64,000 nucleotides of DNA from Zerene cesonia (GCF_012273895.1 NC_052108.1:1860001-1924000), one strand, 5' to 3'. Positions 23,099-35,280 are shown, counted from the first letter of the stretch. A program made the numbers and translations. Notes: generated by a model from the letters alone, not told the origin.

Positions 23099-24122
23099 TT
23101 AGACGATAAAATCTTAATAAGAATATTCATACCTAAAATGTATTAATGTATGTTAGATAACATAGTATAGAATATACCTCAAACTGTAAATTAATTAATT
23201 CAAATTGAAGAAGTACTACAATTTAAAACAGTTGCGGCCAGACAGTCTTTACATGTATTTACCAATTTCTTTATATCACACTATATTCTCGTTATCTGAA
23301 TACATATATTGCTATAAATATATTAAAGGAAATTACAATAAGAAATAAGCTTCCCGATGATGATATTTCATGATAGAATTGAACAAAAGCAATTTACACT
23401 GTACATTATTTGGAGTTAACATACAAAACGTAATAACATAAAAAAAAAGTTGTTGTAATATCTCTGATACGCTTTAAATGATACAATGAATGAATGAATA
23501 AAACAATGAATGAACAAGCAAGTAGTCCAATATTGAGCTTTGTTATTTTCTAAACCTCTCAAATCGCTCATTTCATATAAAATACTCTCCACGCGACTGT
23601 ACATACAAGCTACACCCCACTAGAATAAGATGAAGGTTTTTTGCTCAAATCAGATGCACGCCCTCGCTTGTTAGCTGTACTATATTAGATTTGTTATCAC
23701 GCTCTATATAGGGGCAGTAAATCTTATATACTCACAGTAACCTCGATTATTTAAACTGAATATTTAAGTATAATTATGCGGTTGCGGCGCCATTTTTAAA
23801 AGTTTCGCAATTACGTTCTTCCATTTTTAACAGCTTCTATATATTTGTGCTACAATTGTGGGTTGGAGGTTTTAATGAACAGCGGTTTATGTACACAACT
23901 GGGTAATTAAATTATATGCTATTACTACTTAGTATTGAATGACGAATTTCAAAAAAATAGGCAAGCGGCAATAGTAGGCAATACTAGAAAAAGTTGATCA
24001 CGCAGGATTCGAACCCGCGTCATTTTTAATCAGCAAATAGAATCCCGCCTCGTAATAATTTTTTTTCTATATTAAAAGAAATTCAAATTTATATAAATTA
24101 AAAAAAATCATTGATGAAGCAA
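23099..24122. other. AT-rich DNA with a tRNA-like word
   Basis: Unassigned except GGGTTCGAATCC (minus strand, 24005-24016), a perfect pol III B-box word inside a T-arm-like stem. No matching acceptor or D arm is seen, so it is a SINE or pseudo-tRNA remnant. Confidence 0.4.
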
Positions 24123-24312
24123 CTAGCTGCGCCCCGCGGTTTCACCCGCGTAAGTGCGTATCCCGTAGGAATATCGGGATAAAAAGTTGCCGATATGTTA
24201 TTCCAGTTGTCCAGCTATCTACGTACCAAATTTCATTGCAATCAGTTTAGTTGTTTTTGCGTGAAAGAGCAACAAACACACACAAAATGTCGCATTTATA
24301 ATATTTGTAGGA
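24123..24312 (-). mobile_element. Hel-A full-length element
   Basis: CTAG at 24123-24126 preceded by A; hairpin CGCGGTTTCACCCGCG; 5' end TGTAGGA followed by T, with the TTTGTAAGGATG part deleted. Confidence 0.85.
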
Positions 24313-25174
24313 TAGTGGTAGAATAAGATTATTTTGAATGCTGTTAAACTATAAATTCAATACTAGGGGTTGCTTATTAAATTCTATCTTCCTGGTTACT
24401 GTAGAGGTTAAGGGCCTATTTCACCACGTGCATTTCTAATTTCTAGCTAATTGCTAAGTCCTAGAACTTATCAACAATAGTGTTCTTTTCGTACATTTAG
24501 ATTTCATCACGAGATATAAATTCGTCGATAGGAATGAAGTACTTGAAATATTGATCTAGATAAATATAAAATACCTTAAGTATTCTTGTATGTGAGTACA
24601 CAACACAAAATCTTTATTATTAAATTAACTATAGGGGCACTAACCACTTCACCACCGGTCCCAATTGCAATATATTTCAAATCATAAGTTATTAGTCTCT
24701 TATTTCTTGTGTATATTTTTACCAAGTTGCAGGTCGATTTAACATTATAAATAAATCGCTAAAACAAAATACGTATACAACGAGTGTCTAATTACAAAAA
24801 GAGAAATGTTTATCAGCGCTAATTTAAAATAAAACAAATGCACGAAACGTAGATCCAAATATAAAATGCGATAACGTCACCGTTTCAAAGCCACCGATAT
24901 TTCATTCGTATCAAAAACCAAACTCGGCTCACGTGACGAAAGAACTAAAGAAATTAATTTAGTCACGCCATACCATCCGTTACAACACCATAGCCGACCG
25001 GTTTCTAATAACCAACCAAAAAAAAACAATACGTCCGAAACGCGAAATGGGGTCAATTATTCCCAAGCGAAATTGCAACAGAAAAAAATATATTAAATTC
25101 AATAAACAGATCTGCATATTGCACCTTATTTTTTCAAAGACAATGCAATATTTCGTTGAATCCAACATCTGTTC
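24313..25174. other. AT-rich unassigned DNA
   Basis: Nothing recognised. Confidence 0.35.
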
Positions 25175-25331
25175 TTAACCCTTCTCTACCCATTGTTTAT
25201 AGCAGCAAAGGTAAAAACATTACAATGGTAGACGTTGACACAATTATTGTACCCTCCACTTCCGCAGCGGCTAAAACAAAAAACTGTGATTGTTAGATGT
25301 GAAACAGGTTTTTGTCATTAGAAAGGGTTAA
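25175..25331. mobile_element. piggyBac-like MITE
   Basis: TTAA at 25175-25178 and 25328-25331 bracket a 149-bp body beginning CCCTTCTCTA and ending AGAAAGGG. TTAA target duplication with CCC...GGG inverted tips is the piggyBac signature. The tips match over only about 5-8 bases, so the class is likely rather than certain. No coding capacity. Confidence 0.5.
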
Positions 25332-26012
25332 CTGAGATGTAAGCTGGTGAAGTATTTACGATTCAAGGGCTGTCAAATTGAAGAAATAGAATAGAAATAG
25401 TGCATCTGGCTTGCACCACAAGATTGTGGTACACTTTATGAAATATATACCATATAAAAGTAGATACTTATTATGAAGCATAAATTAGAAGAAATATAAC
25501 AAGAAGGCAATACTGAATTTTGTTTTATGGTAAAAAAATCAATCAGCTGTATATATAAAAACGTATCATCATTTGAACCTCGTCGTACCCCTTTACACCA
25601 TATAACCTCCGCCCTTAACCTAAATAATGTCCAGACATGAACTAAAAAATGAATGAATTTTATTTACCTTGCAGTTTTCAAACTTAAATGCTTGGTTAAA
25701 AATAATTGAAACGCTGGCAACCCTACCACGTTTTAATTACATCTTCGTCCCCAAACTCCTCGAAGATATTGTGGCCATAATTTATTCATTCTCATTATAA
25801 TAATTTCGCACCCAGCGTATGTATGCAAATCGCATGAAATTAAAAGCATAGACAAAGTGCGGTTCTTTATGAAATGTCATTGCAGTTCCCACAGGACTGG
25901 GTTTTGTAGTTTCTCTCTTTCATTCTGCTAATGTTATGTTTGTGAAGGACAAACCCGTTATTTTGATAGAAAAAATTTTTGAATATGTTTACACAAGAAG
26001 TTTGCATTCTTA
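25332..26012. other. AT-rich unassigned DNA
   Basis: Nothing recognised. Confidence 0.35.
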
Positions 26013-26200
26013 TCACTACATAGTATGAAACAAAGTAGCTTTCTCTGTCCCCAAGTATGCTTGAATCTTTAAAACTACAGGACAGATTTTGATGAGGTTT
26101 TTAAATACGTAGAGAGATTCAAAAGGAAGGTTAATATCTATAATAAAATCTATTAACCTACTCAGAATTTAACGCGTGCGAAGCCGCGTGAAAAAGCTAC
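26013..26200 (+). mobile_element. Hel-C element
   Basis: A|TCACTACATAGTATG start; AACGCGTGCGAAGCCGCG terminal hairpin; end GCTAC with the last G mutated. Confidence 0.75.
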
Positions 26201-26299
26201 TAAACAATATAAGAAAGATGGTTGGTAACGAAGATAACTATTATTATATATCCAATAATATATAAACCCCAAAACTCCAACATCCTAAACCCCAAATAA

Positions 26300-26527
26300 A
26301 ACATAAAACGCATAAGAAAGGTCTACCAACGCACAGCCCAAACTATGGGACTTGCTGAAATTTGGCATGCAGAGCCAGTGTAGGAATCCGCTAAGAAAGG
26401 AGGGTTCAATATATTTAACCCCCAAGGATATAAAAAAGGACTAGAGTTTTATGGAAATTTATATAGAAGGAATGTTTTACTATGACAATTTATTTTGACC
26501 ACGTGGATGAAGCTGAGGGCAACAACT
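26300..26527 (+). mobile_element. Hel-H-type Helitron-like element
   Basis: Has CAACGCACAGCCCAAAC, GCTGAAATTTGGCATGCAG and CGCTAAGAAAGG, ends GATGAAGCTGAGGGCAACA. The end is degraded. A second copy is at 46936-47130. Confidence 0.55.
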
Positions 26528-26528
26528 A

Positions 26529-26695
26529 TCCTTCCGACTAACGTCATAAATTAAAAGTTTGCAAGGATGTGTATGTTTGTAACTCTTTCACGCAAAAACT
26601 ACTGAAGCGATTGCAATGAAATTTGGTACGTAGATAGCTGGACAACTGGAATAACACAAAGTCTTTTTATCCCGAGAAACCGAGGGGCGCAGCTA
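26529..26695 (+). mobile_element. Hel-A element with internal deletions
   Basis: Starts TCCTTCCGACTAACG; most of the ATATTCCTACGGGATACGG segment is deleted; ends GGGGCGCAGCTAC. It abuts the Hel-H copy. Confidence 0.75.
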
Positions 26696-26900
26696 CTTTA
26701 TAATATAGCTACAAATACTTAAAAGAGTGGTTCAGCGGTTTTGGCTTTCATCTCAAATTAAAGAATCGGTGGTAAGATGTAAGACGGACAAACTTATAGT
26801 TTACAATATTCCATTCAATTGCAAATTATTCATATCAATTTCTTTCTGCAGGACACGATTATGATACAAGATGTAGAAGCATAAATTTATGTTATCACTT

Positions 26901-27061
26901 GCTGACCCGGCAAACGTTGTTGTGTATTACTCTTATCATTTAGGTGTATGAAAAACAGACGCTGGCCGATTCTCAGACCTACCCGATATGTACACAAAAT
27001 TTCATGAGAATCGGTCCAGCCGTCTCGAAGGAGTATGGTAACTTACATTGTGACACGAGAT
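26901..27061 (-). mobile_element. Hel-G element, 5' end truncated by Hel-A
   Basis: CCCGGCAAACGTTGTTGTG, then GCCGATTCTCAGACCTACCC, then GTGACACGAGA; the AT-rich 5' tip is replaced by the Hel-A copy starting at 27062. Confidence 0.7.
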
Positions 27062-27259
27062 TCTTACTAATATTATAAATGCGAAAGTCTGTAAGGATGT
27101 CTGGGTTTGTTGCTCTTTCACGCAAAAACTACTGAACCGGTTGCTATGAAATTTGGTACGTACGTAGCTGGACAACTGGAATAACATATAGGCAACTTTT
27201 TATCCCAATATTCCTACGGGATATGGACTTACGCGGGTAAAACCGCAGGGCGCAGCTAG
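27062..27259 (+). mobile_element. Hel-A full-length element
   Basis: TCTTACTAATATTATAAATG start joined directly to Hel-G; CTAG at 27256-27259 followed by T. Confidence 0.85.
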
Positions 27260-27752
27260 TTTTATATATACAGAAGATAAGGGTTTTTTACCTTGTTTAA
27301 TATTTATGCTTTTTATATATTTTAGAGCGCGGAGTATCAAAGGGGTGACATATAATCTTGAAATAATGGCATATTAGTAATATTTTTTTACTTTTTACTA
27401 TATGGGTGTATTAGCAATCATGATCGTTACTAAAATATTCATTTTCCTATGCAATACCTATTACTTTAATAACCCTTATAACAATTTCCTTGCAATATAA
27501 TTTATGATCAGGATACAGTCGATAATGGCTACGTCCTTGTTAGATTTTATACGTATACTCTTCGATAGATTTTTATTGGCTAAATAAATAAAATAATATT
27601 AACTCTTTTGTTAAATTATACGATTATTCGATTTACAAATCATAAAAAAAGAAGCGTATTAGCTAAGTTTTTTTTTTGCGTGACGTTCCTTATATCGTTG
27701 TATATGTATTTAAAAGACTTTAGTGTGTTACAATAATTAATAATATAAAGAA
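27260..27752. other. AT-rich unassigned DNA
   Basis: Nothing recognised. Confidence 0.35.
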
Positions 27753-28025
27753 CTAGCTGCGCCCCGCGGTTTCACCCACGTAAGTCCGTATCGCGTAGGA
27801 ATATCGGGACAAACTTTCGCATTTATAATATTAGTATGGATGTGTGTGTGTTTGTTGCTCTTTCACGCAAAAACTGCTAAACCGATTGCAATGAAATTTG
27901 GTACGTAGACAGCTGGACAACTGGAATAACATATAGACAATTTTTTTATCCCGATATTCCTACGGGATACGGACTTACGTGGGTGAAACCGCGGGGCGCA
28001 ACTAGTTTATAATATTAGTAGGATA
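27753..28025. mobile_element. Composite of inverted Hel-A copies
   Basis: 27753-27840 is a minus-strand Hel-A reduced to its two ends (hairpin and CTAG, then the AT-rich 5' tip). It runs into a plus-strand copy from about 27836, whose CTAG is at 28002-28005. A second minus-strand 5' tip, TTTATAATATTAGTAGGATA, follows at 28006-28025. The pair has outward-facing 3' ends. Confidence 0.7.
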
Positions 28026-28598
28026 GTGGGATTGCTATTGAAATAAATTGAACTCAGATAAAAAATACACAATTGGCATATGTACGGTCCTTTATAAAAT
28101 GCATATGTTTAAGTATGTTAAAAATAATGAACTAACCTAATAACCCAAAATAAAATTATCCTGCATGAAACATTCAGATTCCTGAAGAACTGTCAGATCA
28201 TTTAAACATATATGATATTTTATGATACTGGCAAATAGTAAAATCTTGTTGCGATAAAGAAGAAAAAATACATTATTTAAAATTATATCCCTACTCTACA
28301 TATACTTTGAAGTATTAGAACCCACTTCCAACCTACTTGAACTTTGACCTGAGACAAAAAGCCCAAACTTTCACCAGTGACAAACGAAAGCGAAACATTG
28401 CAAATTAGGACATTATCGATCTGACATAAGCTATTATGACATACGGGAAACAGATGCATTTCAATAGAGTTGTAACTTATAACTTAGTTCACTTGTTTCT
28501 TTGTTAAGTGTCCTCTAAGTTAGCCACCTGCTCTGTTATCACAGGTGTATTATTGGTTGTAGTTTTGAAACCTTATTACGATATCATTTTATTATATA
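28026..28598. other. AT-rich unassigned DNA
   Basis: Nothing recognised. Confidence 0.35.
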
Positions 28599-28794
28599 CT
28601 AGCTTTTGCCCGCGGCTTCGCACTCGTAACTTCGGAGTAGTTTAATAGATATTATTGTAAATTTAAACCTTCCTCTTAAATCAATCTATTTATTTAAAAC
28701 TACCCCAAAAAATCCGTTGGGAAGTTTTAAAGATGTAACCATACATAGGGTCACGGGGACAGAGAAAGAGACTTAGCTTTATACTATATAGTGA
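28599..28794 (-). mobile_element. Hel-C full-length element
   Basis: CTAG preceded by A at 28599; GCCCGCGGCTTCGCAC hairpin side; 5' end TATAGTGA followed by T. Confidence 0.85.
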
Positions 28795-28800
28795 TGATTA

Positions 28801-28930
28801 CTAGCTGCTAGCCCCGGCTCCGCCTGGGTAGATCTTTTTCGGAAATTATTCATATTTTCAAGTTACTATTCCTATAAGCTATGCTTTGTATTGTTTCTTT
28901 TTGACGGATCTGCGTTTTAAAGTATAAGAT
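28801..28930 (-). mobile_element. Hel-K: further Helitron-like element
   Basis: CTAG preceded by A at 28801, then CTGCTAGCCCCGGCTCCGCC. Only one copy is seen here; class is inferred from the CTAG end and GC-rich 3' part. Confidence 0.45.
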
Positions 28931-30134
28931 TTTCAATATAATAGTATTTAATTATCTAACTCCACTAAGTGGAGCTATGACATTAAGTGAGTTTTATTTA
29001 AAAAATCTAAAGCTCTGTTATTATCTTGATCCAAGCGGAAATAAATCAAAAATCTAAAGCTAAAACTAACTGTATTTAACGAAAACAAATTTCTTAACAT
29101 GTATGTATATATGCCCGTTTCGAAAAATTGTTTTCCGCAATGTTTAGTTGCAGTTTAATGCGTTATTATTTAAGATTATAACGCGAATATATCATCAAAT
29201 TATCATGCCAAGAAATTATTTTCCACAAATGTCCCAATCCGACCCAAAACCCGATCGAGCATCCTCTTTTAATAATGTTAATATAGTATATAGCTTTTAG
29301 CTAATTATAAAAATTTCAGCATAACCAACACGTTTTTATATTGAATATCTTAATCGTCAATTGAAAAATAATTTATGCATTTTTTTTCTACGATATTTAG
29401 GTAGAAGCCTATCCTATCCTACTAATATTATATATACTATTAAATTAAAATACACTTATGTTTGTCGTATTATCTATTAGGTAATTACTAGCCTGACCTA
29501 TGATAAAAAAATAAATAAATTGTGTCATAGCGGATAACTAAAAATAAAATAAATGCTATTTCCATTGGTTAAAGAATTTTTAAAATCGCATCAATCAGTT
29601 CTAGACATCACACCCTACAATATCAAAATCTAACAAATTCACAAAGTTCCCTTTATTAGTATCGATTAGTAATTAGTATATATAAGTTACATTAACATTT
29701 GCTGCGACAGAAAACATCAATAAAAAGATAAAACAGCCGCCATTTCATTTGTCAATTCTATCTTAAAAATAACCTTATTACCAGCTAGCTACCTAATACC
29801 CTAGACGATCAGTACATTTGTAAGGCTAATAGCTGCAAAAGGTGTTCTATAAACGAACAAAGTAATTGATATTCTAAGTCGATAGGCCAGTAGATAAGGC
29901 CGGATGCGAATGGCTTGACATATTTTTTAAGGGCTGAGCTTGGCGTGTAAGCGATAGATAGTTAGGTTGGTTGTTCACCAGGCGGGAGGTTTGGGTATAA
30001 AGTATAACAGTCAATGGACTCTCCTCTCGCATTTTCGCCCGTCTGGTCAAGGGAAAGAAGTTCTGAAGTTTTCCGCATAGCTTGTGTTTTCGTCTGATTT
30101 AAGGGGTGAAAGCTATTCTGTGCTCTTTCTCTGG
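28931..30134. other. AT-rich DNA
   Basis: Only a Hel-A 5'-tip fragment (TCCTACTAATATTATAT, about 29416-29432) is recognised. A 64-codon minus-strand frame at 29962-30156 has no recognisable product. Confidence 0.35.
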
Positions 30135-30230
30135 TACTTAACCATCTCTGTACCAAATTGAATTTAAATCGGTTGAGCAGTTTAGGTGCAATAGACAGAG
30201 TTACTTTCGTATTACTAATAAAAGGATTTG
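30135..30230 (-). mobile_element. Hel-P 5'-end fragment
   Basis: Matches the 5' part of the 7395-7595 element: ATCGGTTGAGCAGTTTAGG, then AGAGTTACTTTCGTATT. Confidence 0.45.
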
Positions 30231-30679
30231 CAGCGATATTAATTCTTTACTTTAGCACATTCTAGAAATATTTATTATTACACAAAGTTTAAGAATCTTG
30301 AAGTTATTTTTTACCCCTTTAGTAGAAGAAGTCGAATAATAGTGTTTCCAATTAAATAAATCATTAAACCATCAACCGCTCAGTATGTATCGCGCCTTAT
30401 TCACATCCGCAATTATTTTATGGTCCCACTTTGCATATGTCTGCGAATAATAGAAAATGGTAGCTAGAAATAGACTTACTGTTAGATAATGGCCAAGAAT
30501 ACTTTACTAGGAAAGGTGTTACTCAACTATACATAATGTAAAACGGGTAGACTTAACTGTAGTTTTACAAGGCAGCTTATGCATTCAGCGTTTTACTGTG
30601 CATGTCAATATCGTATTATATAGGTGTTGCTATGGAATAAATTACTGTTATGTATTAGCGCAGTCTAATTATCTATGTG

Positions 30680-30810
30680 GTTGTTCAACGGTGACGTTTC
30701 GACAGGTCAATCGTGCGGCAAGGAGAGGCGCGGGGGGAACGAGCCCGAGCTACATACGCTATATTGTTAGCAGCTCGGGACGCTATTTAGGGGTTGCCGC
30801 GCGCATGCTT
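30680..30810. other. GC-rich island 3 with hairpin
   Basis: CpG-containing patch. CCCGAGCT at 30744-30751 faces AGCTCGGG at 30772-30779 across 20 bases. A 78-codon frame spans it (30598-30834) but its product is unrecognised. Could be a promoter, an exon or an old repeat. Confidence 0.3.
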
Positions 30811-30834
30811 ATTGATAGTAAATATCAAATATAA

Positions 30835-31246
30835 ATAATATAATATATGTTTTACACGTGATTACGTAGTTAAACTAGTACATTGTATATTTCTCGTATT
30901 ATGAGAATTTGCATATAGCCTTACAAATTTCATAATTACTATGTTATCTTCTATTATTGAGTTATGGGCAGCTGCGACATTTTTCGGCTTTTACGGATGA
31001 AATCAAGGAGGTTGGACTCCTGCACGTTTTCTCTTTATACTGTGATATTTCATCTTGCGGTTGATTAGTAGATTATTATAATTCATAATTACAATTATTT
31101 TAATCTCGCGTGACAAGTATAACCAAATCTTGTTGTTGTGTTTGCAAAATTCGTCCGTTTCAATAAAAAGTGAAACATCGACAAACTGCGAAAGCACAGT
31201 TATGTCACTGTGTCATAATGGTAAATAATGTTGAGATCTGATAATT
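30835..31246. other. AT-rich unassigned DNA
   Basis: Nothing recognised. Confidence 0.35.
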
Positions 31247-31574
31247 TTTTTTTTTTATGTCATAGCGGGCAACTGAGCTAGTGGTTCGCCTGATGGTAAA
31301 CGATCACCACCGCCCATGAACATTCGCAAAGGTAGTGCCTCTGCGAATGCGCTGCCCGCTTTTAGTGGGTAAGGGAAAAGGAACGAATTCATGACAGGAA
31401 AGAAGGAATGGACTGGGACGGGTGAGGAAAAGGAAATAGGCCTCCGGCTCCCCCACTTACCGTACGAAACACAGTGGCATGCCACTATTTCACGCCGGTT
31501 TTCTGTTGGGGTGTGGTACTTCCCCGGTGCGAGCTGGCCCAATTCGTGCCGAAGCGTGCTCTACTCCCACAATC
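31247..31574 (-). mobile_element. Family E SINE-like retroposon, near full length
   Basis: The T-run at 31245-31257 is the A tail. TGTCATAGCGGGCAACTGAG then CACCACCGCCCATGAACA is the 3' half; GGGCCAGCTCGCACCGGGG (minus strand) is the 5' half. It lies immediately beside a Hel-C copy. The overlapping open frames of 95 and 63 codons are internal to the repeat. Confidence 0.75.
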
Positions 31575-31585
31575 AATATTAAAAA

Positions 31586-31773
31586 CTAGCTTTTACCCGC
31601 GGCTTCGCACGCGTTAAATTCAGTGTAGTTAAATAGATGTTATTATACATATAAACCATCCTCTCGTACCCATCAAAACCCATCAAAATCCGTCGTGTAC
31701 TTTTAAAGATCTAAGCATACATACAAACAGACGAGGGGAGCGACTTTGCTTTTTATTATGTAGTATGTAGTGA
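31586..31773 (-). mobile_element. Hel-C full-length element
   Basis: CTAG preceded by A at 31586; CCCGCGGCTTCGCACGCG; 5' end TAGTGA followed by T. Confidence 0.85.
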
Positions 31774-31899
31774 TGACGCTATTTCAATTTATATTTAATA
31801 TTTTTTGTAAAATCTCTATGCTGGTGAACTACTAGGTATCTTAGGTAAATTTAACAAAAAATAAGTAAAAGGTTGTTGATTAGGACCGTAAACAACTTT

Positions 31900-31985
31900 T
31901 AAAGAATTTTTAAAACAAGTCAATGGTTCCTGAGATTAGCGCGTTCGATAAAACTAACTCTTCGGATTTTTATGATTAGTATAGA
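31900..31985 (-). mobile_element. Hel-B 5'-end fragment
   Basis: GGTTCCTGAGATTAGCGCG then ACTCTTCGGATTTTTATG. Confidence 0.45.
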
Positions 31986-32403
31986 TACGTTGTTACTCAT
32001 ATAATAAATCAGCCAGTACATTATATATAATATATTATATGTACACTTGGTAAGGTCACAGATAAGGGATAAAGACAGATATCGATCACATGGCTTCATA
32101 AAAACACAGCAATAAATTACGATATCTAGGCGTCCACGCCAGCCTTCCCCAAGTGAATAAAGCTTATTGAACGCGTTCAGTTTGTTCACCTTTTATTAAT
32201 TACACCACCCTCGAAATAAAACTATAAAGTTTTCTACAATTTGCATATTATGAGTCAGCGGGCGTGGCGTTGACCCAAGTTATGTAATGTTAGTGTTTTT
32301 TTATAAATTACGGTATTAATAGACATGGGATATATCGGTAAGGTATAGTTTTGTATGGAAGTTGTATGTCTAATGAATAGGTTAGGTTGCAGGATATTTT
32401 TGA

Positions 32404-32700
32404 AATCATCATCATCAGCCCATATATGTTCCCACTACTGGGACACAGGCTTCCAATGAGGGTTCAGACAATAATCCACCACGCTGGCCAAGTGCGGGTT
32501 GGTAGATGTCACATGTCGTCGAACTTTTTGATACTTGGATAAGCGGGTTTCCTAACGATGTTTTTCTTCTCCGTTTTAGGCAGTGGTGATGTGCAGATAA
32601 ATTGAAATATCAATTTATTTCCTACACGCTCGCCCGGTCTCGAACCCGACTTACCGATTTTAAAGTCCGAGGTTCTTTCGACTGAGCCACAACTGCTATG
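32404..32700 (-). mobile_element. tRNA-derived SINE, family F, near full length
   Basis: Read on the minus strand. The head has a pol III A box TGGCTCAGTCGA (32678-32689) and B box GGGTTCGAGACC (32636-32647), 30 bases apart. The body includes CCTCATTGGAAGCCTGTGTC and the tail is GCTGATGATGATG. Boxes drive internal pol III transcription; movement needs a LINE in trans. About 297 bp. The CATCATCATC tail at 32407 matches the truncated copies at 2766 and 63232. Confidence 0.85.
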
Positions 32701-32877
32701 ATATGCGTAGATTACATAATTGAAATGCGTAGTGATAATTATTTAAAATATTTTTTAATTAAACCTATATTTACATTATAAACTTAACATTTAGTATTAT
32801 AAATACCTACATAATAGCATAAAAATCGGCAGAACGCGAGTTGGACTCGCGGGACTAAGTGTTCTGTACAAATCTTC

Positions 32878-32946
32878 TGTGGGGATGTGGTATCTTCCCC
32901 GTTGCGAACTAGCCCTTCGTGCCGGAGCGTGCTTGACTCCCACATT
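32878..32946 (-). mobile_element. Family E 5' fragment
   Basis: GGGGATGTGGTATCTTCCCC then GAGCGTGCTTGACTCCCACA. Confidence 0.6.
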
Positions 32947-33171
32947 TAAGATTTAGTATGTATTTAGCTGCTGACATAGTGGCATTATCTATAAAATTTT
33001 TAACAGCCTAGCTATCGCGGTTCATGAGATGCAGGCTGGTGGTAGATGGACAGCGGTATTATACTTTGCGCACAGAATCCTTGAATTTAAATACTGTTGA
33101 TATTAGTTGAAAACCTAGAGTTGAACACAGGCTATTGACGAAGGTTTTGTCCTCGGATTTGTCCTTAGATA

Positions 33172-33360
33172 GACTGGCCGGTCCACCCCGGCCTTCACCG
33201 TGGTATATATAAAAAGCCTCAGGGATTACTTGCATGTCTATCAGTGAAATATATCTATCAATTTCTTAAATCGGATGAGTATTTTTTGAGATGGGATATT
33301 CAATAATCCGTTAATTATTTGGATTTAATACTAGCCAAAAATACTCCGGATTTTTATGTG
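33172..33360 (-). mobile_element. Hel-B element, diverged
   Basis: GGTCCACCCCGGCCTTCACC then GTGGTATATATAAAAAGCCT; AATACTCCGGATTTTTATG near the far end matches Hel-B at 31960. Confidence 0.5.
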
Positions 33361-35270
33361 AAAATACTTTTATACATATAATTTGTTACGTATATAACAG
33401 GAGTTATTGTTAAAAATACATTATTATACTTTAATTATCTGTTGGGAATTTTTCTTAATTTAAAAATGTTTGAATATGATTGATGTACATGTTTTATATA
33501 AGAAAGATAAAGCTTAAATTTATTGTAATTATATTATTTATTCATATAACATTAAAGTGTAATTTTTTTATAAATAATTCAATAGCCGATGGAAATACTT
33601 TCTTACTGTAAATATAATTAACGAAGGTTCAGACAATTTTTATAACTTTTGGAGCGATTTGATTGAAATGTGATATTATTCCTAATGATGGTGGATACTA
33701 AAAAATATCCTAACACACACCAGTTTTATGATAGTAGACAAGCATAAACATATTGAATAATCAATTATTACAAAACGTAAGGGTTTAACTTTATATATGA
33801 CGTCATGAAATTATAAAAGAATGTAAAAAAAACAAGTAAATTTCTACGTAGATACTACGGGAATTGTAAAGTTCAACGAATAGGGAGACATCCCTCTTCA
33901 CTTTCGTTCTAATAATAAATTTGTCACAGCAAAACGACTACCCGTCGAACGCAATCTGATTAAAATCAGTGCAACTGTAATTAAAAAAAAAAGTAGCAAA
34001 AAGTTCTCTTTGTTTCGCCAACGAATGTAGATTCGTTACAAGCTTTCATGTCAGGTTTTAAATCAAAAATATCAAAAGACGTAGTCAAATTTCACTATTG
34101 TTTCATTGCAACATAGAAACGAAAGGGGACTTTTTACATTTAAACTATTGTCACCAGACTTTTTTTAATTAGAAACACGCGGAGTCATTTTTCATGCATC
34201 GCTTGCTGTGTGATTTACCTGCCAGTTGCATTTTAACTTTTTTTTCACGGAGTATTTTTTATCTATGAAAAAAACGGAGGGGTTACATTTGACCATATCT
34301 CGTTTGAACTCTAATGAATGCAAATAATGTGCATTACTTTTATATTACATTTAAGAGCTCATTTAACTGTTTTAGTAGCATTGCAATATGAATATAACAC
34401 AATTTATTATTTCCCGCCAACAACTTCTGCTGTCACTCGACAGCTTTTTTTTATGGCAAAAGGCTTTTAATAGTTTGACAGCGCTCTAAATTTCTTTTTT
34501 TTTTTTGCGTGCCTTGTAATGATAGGCGAAGGCTATAATTTCTGTCGTGCGTTCCTGCCCTAGCCACACTTGCTAATATATTTACCCATAATTGTTTTAA
34601 TTGAGTTGCTTTAACTAATTAACATCCTTTGGAATTCATTTACAGAAATACGTTTTAGTTCTTTATATAAATGTTTGTTTTATTTTGTTAATTATTACTA
34701 GTTTCGTTTTATATGTTCAGATAGCAATTTATTAACTATAACTGTATGTTTTGTTTCTTTTTAAGCATTAAATTATCCTGAATTCTTAATTTTATAAATA
34801 TAAAAATTGTTTTTTTTCTTTACGTTTTATACATTTTCTGTGTGTTAATAATATTTAGGTAAAAAGATTACAGTATGGAAACGGCTTTAGTATGGTATAA
34901 CACCACACCATATTGCAAGAATCTGTAATTTAAATTTCTTAAAGAATTTATTGTATAAACATTACAATTAAACTGATGGTTCTCTTCTTTTTGCTAATTT
35001 AATGTGGTTTGTCTTAGGTCACCAACAATTGTAACAAATTAAAATGACCTTTTATGACTTAAATATCAGTTCTCTATAGAAAATGTTACTTAGCTAAATG
35101 TAGACTGTTAATCATAAATCCGAATCATTGCAAGAATACTTCTAAGGCACTTCAAAATTCTATAGACAAAGCAGAATATTTTTAAATTTTTAGCGCGGAT
35201 TTTGTCACGCACACATACAAGCATCACACGACAAGGTGGTAAAACAGGTTTTGTTATTTCTATTCCCCAC

Positions 35271-35280
35271 TAGGTGGCGC
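35271..35280 (+). promoter_or_regulatory. TAGGTGGCGC motif (insect CTCF-like)
   Basis: Full match to the insect CTCF consensus as I recall it. Starts 176 bp before the next site, on the same strand. Confidence 0.35.

Noticed and set aside
24005..24016. Possible tRNA gene (minus strand)
   Set aside because: A T-arm-like stem and B box are present, but no D arm or acceptor pairing; likely SINE or pseudo-tRNA remnant.
31255..31582. Open frames of 95 and 63 codons on both strands
   Set aside because: Both lie in a family E retroposon; the same words recur at 6597 and 49258.
34318..34325. Octamer ATGCAAAT and similar words (25827, 44714)
   Set aside because: Expected several times by chance in DNA this AT-rich.
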